From: Tritrichomonas musculus
Taxonomy: Eukaryota > Parabasalia > Tritrichomonadida > Tritrichomonadidae
Assembly: GCA_039105265.1 (NCBI GenBank)
Contig: JAPFFF010000022.1
Span: 1,426,001-1,490,000 of the forward strand
Direction: 5' to 3'
DNA length: 64,000 nucleotides
A program made the translations under genes and the position numbers. Each line of letters opens with the position of its first letter. Within the stretch, counting starts at the first letter, position 1. Positions 58,055-64,000 of this stretch are shown in pieces. Below the pieces are notes generated by a model, which did not search any database, was not told where the DNA came from, and worked only from the letters and a program-made list of their open reading frames with translations.

Positions 58055-58549
58055 TTAATATAGTAATTTCAAAAAGATTACAAATTCATCTGGAGTAATG
58101 ACTTGTTTACCATCTCCTTTTCCGTCAGTAAACCAGACCTCAAAAGTATAACTTCTATTACCATTTACTTTATATTTTCGATTATCATCTGGCACTTGCA
58201 AATTTGCATAATAAACTAGAGAATCACAATAATTATCTCTCGGAACAAAATCGGAATGAACTTCGACTTCTCCAGATATTGAACCATTCACAGTACATCG
58301 GCAATATTGAAAGACGATATATTTATCTGTTTCGACATTTCCTGGAGCGACAAATTCATTCGGATATTGAAATGTGAAATGTTGAGTGACAGAATTATAG
58401 TAAAAACCTTGTGTTTTCAAAGAATTTTCATTTTGGGCTGCGCATTCTTTGTCTGTTAATTTCCATCCTCGAATTGGGAAATAAGTCTTATCTGCTCCAG
58501 TTTGAACATTGACATCAGGATTAATATTATAAGAAATGATTCTTGACAT
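58055..58549 (-). CDS. Probable minor capsid (penton-like) protein, outer copy
   Basis: A 164-residue protein homologous to 28108-28485 of the inner element: VHSDFVPRDNYCDSL and FEVWFTDGKGD match its VHSDIVQQDGYCDCF and FKIWFTDLYGN. It is beta-rich with an N-terminal extension. Its place between the caspase-like peptidase and the fibres fits a minor capsid or vertex protein. The single jelly-roll fold is inferred, not shown. Confidence 0.72.
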   Translation of the reverse strand: MSRIISYNINPDVNVQTGADKTYFPIRGWKLTDKECAAQNENSLKTQGFYYNSVTQHFTFQYPNEFVAPGNVETDKYIVFQYCRCTVNGSISGEVEVHSDFVPRDNYCDSLVYYANLQVPDDNRKYKVNGNRSYTFEVWFTDGKGDGKQVITPDEFVIFLKLLY

Positions 58550-58581
58550 TTTTTTTTTGTTTTTAAAAAAAAATATTCATT

Positions 58582-59493
58582 TTATTTTTGAGGAGAGAAG
58601 AAAGGCTTTTCAACTAACTCAGGAGAAGTATAATGAAGACTACACTTTTGATTTTGTTGATGAATTTTTGGATTAAGATATTGTTGAATTTGTAGGAAGG
58701 AATAAGTTGGATGCTCAGTTAATGCTTTCCAAAAAAGGGCGGAAAAAAGACCTTGATATTGTTCTTCTACGATTCCTTGACCAGATCCATGATACCCATC
58801 AGAGGATGAGATAGATACGAAATTTTCTGGGAATTCCTCTTTTTTCTTTGGATTATCAGGAATGAGACAAGGATTTTCCATAAAACAAGCATCTGTTAAA
58901 AACAACGTTTTTGGAATTTTTTTTCCTTTGTATGATTTCAAAATCTCAGATAATTCATAATCATATAAATTTTCGTTTATGAAGGTTTCATCATCTATTT
59001 TTTTCGTAAAAATTAAATATCGATGATATCCTGTCTCCTGGTCGAAGTCAAGATCGCCATGTCCAGTGTAAAAAATAACTAACTGATCAGATGTCTTTTC
59101 CAAAAATAATTTGAGTTCATCAATAAATTGTTGTTTTGTAGGATTGAGATGAAAGAATGCCCAAAAACCATCATTTTTCTCTTTTAGATACGAACCAAGC
59201 GTTATTGCATCATTGATCACTCCACGACCAAGATGAAACATGCCATGTGTATCAGAATTGATCATCATCAAACAAGATTGTTTCATATCACCAATACTGG
59301 ATATTTTTTGATATCTGAGATTTGTCGCATAAGCATATAATCTTTTCGTTGCTTCCTTTTCAGATCTTTGTTTCTTGGTGATTTCTTGGATTTTTTCTGG
59401 AGTCATGTCGACAGGCTTCTCTATTTTTATTGCTTTTTTCCCTTCTGCTACCCAAGGATTTAAAATTTGAGCTTTTTTTGCCCAGTTTGTCAT
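58582..59493 (-). CDS. Caspase/metacaspase-like cysteine peptidase (C14)
   Basis: A 303-residue protein with a caspase fold signature. It has GVINDAITLGSYLKEKN, as in metacaspases, then QLVIFYTGHGDLDF with the catalytic His (about residue 146) and TLFLTDACFMEN with the catalytic Cys (about 200). A small-subunit-like part follows (SSDGYHGSGQGIVEEQYQGLFSA is split here by Ser and Gly as in the p10 region). The usual DxCH after the active Cys is DACF. It sits between the capsid genes and the minor capsid gene, where Polintons often carry an adenovirus-type protease. It may process virion proteins, or manipulate host cell death; both are inference. Confidence 0.88.
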   Translation of the reverse strand: MTNWAKKAQILNPWVAEGKKAIKIEKPVDMTPEKIQEITKKQRSEKEATKRLYAYATNLRYQKISSIGDMKQSCLMMINSDTHGMFHLGRGVINDAITLGSYLKEKNDGFWAFFHLNPTKQQFIDELKLFLEKTSDQLVIFYTGHGDLDFDQETGYHRYLIFTKKIDDETFINENLYDYELSEILKSYKGKKIPKTLFLTDACFMENPCLIPDNPKKKEEFPENFVSISSSDGYHGSGQGIVEEQYQGLFSALFWKALTEHPTYSFLQIQQYLNPKIHQQNQKCSLHYTSPELVEKPFFSPQK

Positions 59494-59522
59494 TTAAAAA
59501 TAAAAAAATTCCTGAGATATTT

Positions 59523-61502
59523 TTATTCGTATCCGACAGGCAAACCTTCTTTATGATATTCGACTCCATTTTCTGCTGACCAAGTCCAGAATGTATCTGA
59601 GCAAATCCACATTTCTGGAGGAGGTATTTGAGGTTGGTATTCTGCGTCGGCAACATCTCCATTATCATAGTAGCAGGATATAAATATGTATCATTCTCTT
59701 CTAATTTGACATTTTCGTCAATATCGATTCTATCACCACGAAATTCTATTTTGACACCTCGACATCCTGTGTCTATTCCATCAAAAACATATCCTGCATT
59801 CCCTCTTTCAAGCTGAAAATTCAGACCAAAACTTGTATTGTCAAAAGTTGTTGAATAAAATCTTTTGAGAGAATGATCATAAATATTATTTATTGGTCTT
59901 GAGATAGATTCCATAAATTCTTTTGTTGCTTCTACCCCATCAAGTTCATTAGCATAAAGCTGATATTGAACAAATCGCCCATCCCATGTATTTTCAAATT
60001 CTTGTTGAGGATAAACTTTTTTATCAATGAGGAGCTGAACATTTTTATACATCGGATTTTGAAAACAGGTCGTGTCATGATAATTTCTTGGAAACATCAT
60101 TGTTATATTTGTAGCATTCCTCAACGGTACAATTTTCGAGCATACAATTCCTTTTTCGGTATGTTTTTGTTCAAAAATATGTCTTGTCAATTCTTGTGCT
60201 GGAATATATATTTCTTCATTAAATATTTCCAATAAGCCGTCAACAACAGCTGGTTTGACTCCAAAGCCGAAACAATTTGTCCTTCCTTTCGTTATCATAG
60301 GCTTTTTCTTTCGATTAACTATCAAAGTATTATTTTTTATTGGCCAGCGCAGTGCTTCGTTGCCGGTTATCGTTTTTATGATTTTTCCTTCTTGACCTAT
60401 TTGAATAAATCGTTTTGGAATATTGGCCTCGAACATTCCGGGAACAGCAAGATCTGTATTATTTTCCCAAAATTGCCTGATTTGAGCAACATTTTTTGGC
60501 TGAATCTGACACCAGACAAGACCTTCTAAAGATGTTCGAATTTCTTCGACAATTTCGCCGATTATGGCATTTGGATAAAGTCTCCAAGCTTGAAGTACGA
60601 GCTGATCTGTGAAAGGAATGATGAGTTCCATTTTTATTGGGACGAAGGTTTGTTTGTGATTCTCTGACCATTTGAATTTTTCGAGAGGTATAAAAACACC
60701 ACAAACATTTGGAGACATCATCTCGACATTTTCCCAGAGGGAATGAGAGTGAGGAGCTGTTATTTTTGAATCTCTTGTTTTGATCGAGTTATATGCAAAG
60801 GATTCTCTGATCATTTCATTTTGATGATATTCCTTTATCAATTTTCCATCACAAAAGAAGCGACATTCAGATATTATTTCAACAGCATCTTTAAAGCCGA
60901 CAAATATTTGATTAAGCTGATATTTGTCTTTGGGTGTCCAGTCAACTTTTTTGATCCTCTTGACTTTTTTGAACAACCCGCCCTCTTCGGCATTCCCTTC
61001 CTCCTCTTCGCCTTTCTGGTTCTCATCACCTTTTGGGGGCTCTTCGCCTTGGCGGCTTCTCTTCGCCTTTCTGGTTCTCATCACCTTCTGGGGGCTCTTC
61101 ACCTTCTGGGGGGTCTTTGCCTTCTGGGGGCACTTCCCCTTCTGGCGGCTTCACCTCCTCTTCTTCGTCTTCTTCCTCCTCCTCCGTAATAATAGTCACG
61201 TGTTCGTCCATCCAGTTTTTCCATTTGACTTCTTCTTCGAAACCGACCTCAAATTCAATCTCCATAGAGATAAAACTTTTTTCGATTTGAGATATTGTAT
61301 GATTTGGGTGAGTTAACATAAGATGAGTTTTTTCTCCTATCGCCAATGCAATATCTTTTTCATGAAATTCCTCTGAAAATGTTGAAAAAGTATTATCGCC
61401 TCCGTTTTTTTGAATCAAATTTCTGACAGTATCATTAAAAAAGTTTAAAACATCTCCTTCATTATTTCCTGAATTTTTGAATCTAGCATTTTGATAAGTC
61501 AT
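59523..61502 (-). pseudogene. Major capsid protein B, with two frame breaks
   Basis: The gene starts at the ATG at 61502 (MTYQNARFKN) and its natural end is the stop at 59523 (GLPVGYE). The first frame stays open to 61026. It changes within a PPEGE/GEE repeat linker near 61050. The main part follows in a second frame (VGFKDAVEIIS, PFTDQLVLQAWRLYPN, NATNITMMFP, QLERGNAGYVFDGIDTG). Near 59670 the frame changes again, and the correct C-terminus matches that of capsid A (EMWICSDTFWTWS). The shifts are in opposite directions. The acidic Glu and Pro-Glu-Gly linker is absent from the other capsid genes. Decay, sequencing indels or recoding are possible. Confidence 0.78.
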
Positions 61503-61542
61503 TTGTTTTTTTTGAATAACAAAAAAATATTTTTTTAGCTCT

Positions 61543-62397
61543 TTACTCATATCCAGCAGGAATTCCTCTTGCATAATATCTGACTCCATCTTGAACAGAC
61601 CAAGTCCAGTATGTATCTGAGCATACCCACATTTCTGGTGGTGGAGGAGTCTTTTGCTCATATTTCGTCAAGTCCGCAGAGACATCTGGGAACCAAACTG
61701 GATCGGCTTCTTCGTTTGGATGAAGAGCATATCCTCGAAACTCTACCGTGACAGTATGACTTCCAGTATCTATTCCGTCGAAAACATAGCCTGCATTACC
61801 TCTTTCTAACTGAAAGTTAATACCAAAGCTTGTATTATCGAAAGGACACATCAATAATCTTGCTCCTTCTTTGGGTTCGTTCTTTGCACGATACATGTCT
61901 TCAAGAGTATCTTTCCTTTGATATTCAATAGATAAAGGTTTTGATATTGACTCGACAAATTCTCGGGTTGGCTCAATCATGCCATCAAGCTCATTCGCCA
62001 TAAGCTGATATTGAACAAATCGCCCATCCCATGTATTATCCCAGTCTGTTTCTGGATATGTCCTTTTATTTACGATTAACTTGACGTTTCGGTAGTTGAT
62101 ATTTTGGAAAATTGTACAGTCTTCATTATGGAATGGAAACATCATTGTAATGTTCGTAGCATTCCTCAATGGAACTGTCTTTGATAAAACAATACTATCA
62201 TAAGCCGCATGACCTTCAAATTGATGTCTTGTTAATTCTTGAGCAGGAATGATGATTGGCTCATTTAACGATTCCATCAAAGCTTGAATAACATCAGGCT
62301 TAACTCCAAATCCTGCACAATTTGTCTTGAGCAAAGTGATTTGACAAGCATTTTCTCTCACCCTCAATGTTGCTGTGGTTAGTTTCCAAATACTCAT
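61543..62397 (-). CDS. Major capsid protein A, C-terminal half
   Basis: The 284-residue second half of a capsid protein: NCAGFGVKP, IPAQELTRHQFEG, NATNITMMFPFHN, WDGRFVQYQLMANELDG and QLERGNAGYVFDGIDTG all match capsid B and, more distantly, the inner capsid protein. The ATG at 62397 (MSIWKLTTAT) lies five bases after the stop of the first half. The same frame is open upstream to about 62457, so a single +1 shift inside an A-run there would join both halves. Either a frameshift or a naturally split capsid gene. Confidence 0.84.
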   Translation of the reverse strand: MSIWKLTTATLRVRENACQITLLKTNCAGFGVKPDVIQALMESLNEPIIIPAQELTRHQFEGHAAYDSIVLSKTVPLRNATNITMMFPFHNEDCTIFQNINYRNVKLIVNKRTYPETDWDNTWDGRFVQYQLMANELDGMIEPTREFVESISKPLSIEYQRKDTLEDMYRAKNEPKEGARLLMCPFDNTSFGINFQLERGNAGYVFDGIDTGSHTVTVEFRGYALHPNEEADPVWFPDVSADLTKYEQKTPPPPEMWVCSDTYWTWSVQDGVRYYARGIPAGYE

Positions 62398-62401
62398 CGC
62401 T

Positions 62402-63559
62402 CTAGAACTGAGAATTTGCTCTTTTTCTACCTGCTTCGTTGATTTTTTCGACGAGTTCGTTGACTAAAATTTTTATTTTTCCATGATTCCATTTACTTGT
62501 GGATGTGGCCTTAAAATTCGGTTCAGAACCAATATCATTATCAAAAGGCAGCAAACCTGGAGCCGTATCCTTTCCGACATTGACATAATGAACATCACTA
62601 ACGATCAACGCCTCTTGACCAATTTGAGTAAAACGATGAGGGAGCGGCAAAGGGTTTGGAACTCCTAATTCTAAACCATCAGCGCCCCAAAATCTTTTGA
62701 CTTCAGCAACGCACTCAGGAGGAACTTGGCACCAAACTAAGCCATTCAAAGCAAATTTGACTTCTTCTTCGATTTCTCCCAAAATTCTATTTGGATAAAG
62801 CCTCCATGCTTGAAGAACAAGCTGGTCTGTGAATGGAATACATAACTTCATTTCGATTTTGACATTCTCGACAGGATTGAAATCATCATTTTTCACAAAT
62901 TTTTTCCAAGTTCCTCTCTTTTCCTCCATCGCATCATTATCTGGAATTCGAACATAATTATCTTTATCTTTATCTTTCGGATCAGGAATTGATTTTGGTT
63001 TGAAGAATTTTTCGAGAGGGATATATACTCCACAAACATTTGGAGACATCATACAGACATCTTCCCAGAGAGCATGAGAATGTGGATTTGCTTTTTTGGC
63101 GTCTTTTGGCCTAATACAGTTATAAGCAAAGGATTCTCTGACCATTTCATTTTGATGATAATTATCGACTAACCTTCCATCGACCCAGAAAAATGCTTCA
63201 GAAATTATTTCGACAGCATCCTTAAATCCAATAAAAAGATAATTTAGATGACTAAAATCATCATCAATTGTTATTTTGCCTGATGCTACATTCTCTAAAC
63301 CAACAGTCAAAAATAGCCTTAATTCAATAAATCCTTTTTCGATTTGAGATATTGTATGAGCAGAATGACTCAAACGTAATTTTGTTTTTGTGTTTAAAGG
63401 AACTGGTTCATCTTTGTCATGACAATTTTCTTGGACGATAGAGAAAGTGTTATCTCCGCTGTTTCTTTGGACTAAATTCCTGAGTTTATCATTAAAAAAG
63501 TTCAAAATATCTCCTTCGTCATTTCCACGATTTTGATATTGAGCGTTTGCGTAAGTCAT
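62402..63559 (-). CDS. Major capsid protein A, N-terminal half
   Basis: The 385-residue first half of a capsid protein: NCHDKDEPVPL, LSHSAHTISQIEKGFIELR, FIGFKDAVEIISEAFFW, HSHALWEDVCMMSPNVCGV and PFTDQLVLQAWRLYPNRILG. It corresponds to the first jelly roll of the double jelly-roll capsid proteins and ends with TAG at 62402. It aligns with capsid B and with the N-terminal half of the inner capsid protein. Together with 61543-62397 it gives the expected length of about 670 residues. Confidence 0.86.
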   Translation of the reverse strand: MTYANAQYQNRGNDEGDILNFFNDKLRNLVQRNSGDNTFSIVQENCHDKDEPVPLNTKTKLRLSHSAHTISQIEKGFIELRLFLTVGLENVASGKITIDDDFSHLNYLFIGFKDAVEIISEAFFWVDGRLVDNYHQNEMVRESFAYNCIRPKDAKKANPHSHALWEDVCMMSPNVCGVYIPLEKFFKPKSIPDPKDKDKDNYVRIPDNDAMEEKRGTWKKFVKNDDFNPVENVKIEMKLCIPFTDQLVLQAWRLYPNRILGEIEEEVKFALNGLVWCQVPPECVAEVKRFWGADGLELGVPNPLPLPHRFTQIGQEALIVSDVHYVNVGKDTAPGLLPFDNDIGSEPNFKATSTSKWNHGKIKILVNELVEKINEAGRKRANSQF

Positions 63560-63634
63560 ATTTTCTGAGTTAATAAAAAAAATAAAACCAGAAATTTTTT
63601 TTACATCAATGAATTTTTTTTACGTCTTGTAAAA

Positions 63635-63925
63635 ATGGCATTTGGATCGTTCTTTAAGAAAATCAAAGATGGAGTTACAAATTTTGTTCAGAAAGCAAAA
63701 CCTTGGGTTGATAAAATTGGCTCAGCTGCTTCGACAGCAGGTCATTGGCTTCAAGAAAATACTTCCGGAATTGGAAAACAAATTGGTGATGGCTTAGTTT
63801 GGGCAGGAGATAGAGCACAAGATATCGCAAAACGATTACCTGATGCAAAAGGCTCTGATAATACAATTCGATATGCCGGAGGAGGAGGAGGGTCGGATAG
63901 ATTTCTAAAGCCGCAGTTTGAATAA
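63635..63925 (+). CDS. Small amphipathic virion-type protein with MAFG motif
   Basis: A 96-residue protein starting MAFGSFFKKIKDGVTNFVQK, almost the same opening as 37905-38162. A Gly/Ala/Trp-rich amphipathic middle and a glycine-rich end (AGGGGGSDRF) follow. It is next to the capsid genes, divergent from capsid A, as the inner 24363-24626 gene is divergent from its capsid gene. The conserved position supports a minor virion protein. Confidence 0.74.
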   Translation: MAFGSFFKKIKDGVTNFVQKAKPWVDKIGSAASTAGHWLQENTSGIGKQIGDGLVWAGDRAQDIAKRLPDAKGSDNTIRYAGGGGGSDRFLKPQFE

Positions 63926-63948
63926 AAAAAAGACTCCCTGATTTGGAG

Positions 63949-64000
63949 TTAAGCATACATTTTCCTCCAAATATCTTCGTCTAAAGGAGGTTCTTTTTCT
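63949..64000 (-). CDS. C-terminal end of a gene cut by the window edge
   Basis: On the minus strand the frame is open from the edge and ends with EPPLDEDIWRKMYA and TAA (63949-63951). It is convergent with the gene before it. Only 16 residues are visible, so no function can be assigned. Confidence 0.5.
   Translation of the reverse strand, partial: EKEPPLDEDIWRKMYA

Larger units (their letters stand above)
1..64000. mobile_element. Large Polinton-related provirus (outer element), both ends outside the window
   Basis: Everything outside 12534-35810 appears to be one large integrated DNA virus or transposon. It carries a protein-primed DNA polymerase, an integrase, a primase-helicase, major and probable minor capsid proteins, fibres, a kinase and a caspase-like peptidase. 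The genes share one promoter style and are continuous across the inner insertion, because one gene is split by it. At more than 40 kb it is larger than typical 15-25 kb Mavericks. No terminal inverted repeat or packaging ATPase for it is visible here, so both may lie beyond the edges. It could also be two related elements joined together: the capsid and helicase genes are duplicated. Confidence 0.72.

Noticed and set aside
60821-61316. Plus-strand Ser/Leu-rich ORFs opposite capsid B
   Set aside because: They are shadows of the Glu/Pro/Gly linker on the minus strand.
63968-63995. AGGAGG-like Shine-Dalgarno sequences near the right edge
   Set aside because: Promoter and gene style are eukaryotic; the string is part of coding sequence or chance.

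Overview
The window is AT-rich and made almost entirely of intronless, tightly packed genes on both strands. It looks like viral DNA integrated in a protist genome. Three features point to a parabasalid (Trichomonas-like) host. Most ORFs end in TAAA, and the known trichomonad poly(A) signal UAAA often overlaps the stop codon. Many start codons are preceded within about 10-30 bases by TCACTTTTT or TCATTTTT, which fits the trichomonad initiator TCAYTW. One membrane protein carries F-S-x-S repeats that I associate from memory with trichomonad surface proteins. The host assignment is inference, not proof. I saw no tRNA, rRNA or CRISPR array.

Two elements are nested. The inner one (12534-35810, 23,277 bp) is a complete Polinton/Maverick. 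It has 229-bp terminal inverted repeats that I read as identical, and a perfect 6-bp target duplication TGCGTC. It encodes a protein-primed family B DNA polymerase with an embedded HNH domain, a retroviral-type integrase, a packaging ATPase, a double-jelly-roll-type major capsid protein, a probable minor capsid protein, a fibre-like protein, a KilA-N protein and free HNH proteins. All its large ORFs are open, so the insertion looks recent. It interrupts a small gene of the outer element, whose two halves sit at 12166-12533 and 35817-35883.

The outer element (1-12527 and 35811-64000, more than 40 kb, both ends outside the window) is also Polinton-related but much larger and different in content. 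Its left part has small paralogous proteins, small tail-anchored proteins, a type I membrane protein, a second protein-primed polymerase, a Ser/Thr protein kinase and many coiled-coil proteins. Its middle part has a second integrase, a primase-helicase and a helicase paralogue without the primase domain, separated by MITE-like repeats and an iteron-like array. Its right part (47.9-64 kb) is a virion module: a large charged protein, two giant fibre proteins with phage-like shaft repeats, a probable minor capsid protein, a metacaspase-like peptidase and two tandem major capsid genes. Both capsid genes and one other gene carry frameshifts, so this copy may be decaying, or the sequence may contain indel errors.

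The two elements share homologous versions of at least seven genes: polymerase, integrase, major capsid, probable minor capsid, a conserved protein of about 200 residues, short amphipathic MAFG/FKK-type proteins and fibres. They differ in promoters and accessory genes. The outer element uses a CTTGACGAGGAAC-like upstream motif plus a TCACTT initiator. The inner one uses AT-only leaders and carries many short GC-rich palindromes, some in frame inside genes. The best candidates for something undescribed are the large outer element itself, with its caspase-like peptidase in the capsid cluster, and the palindrome family of the inner element.
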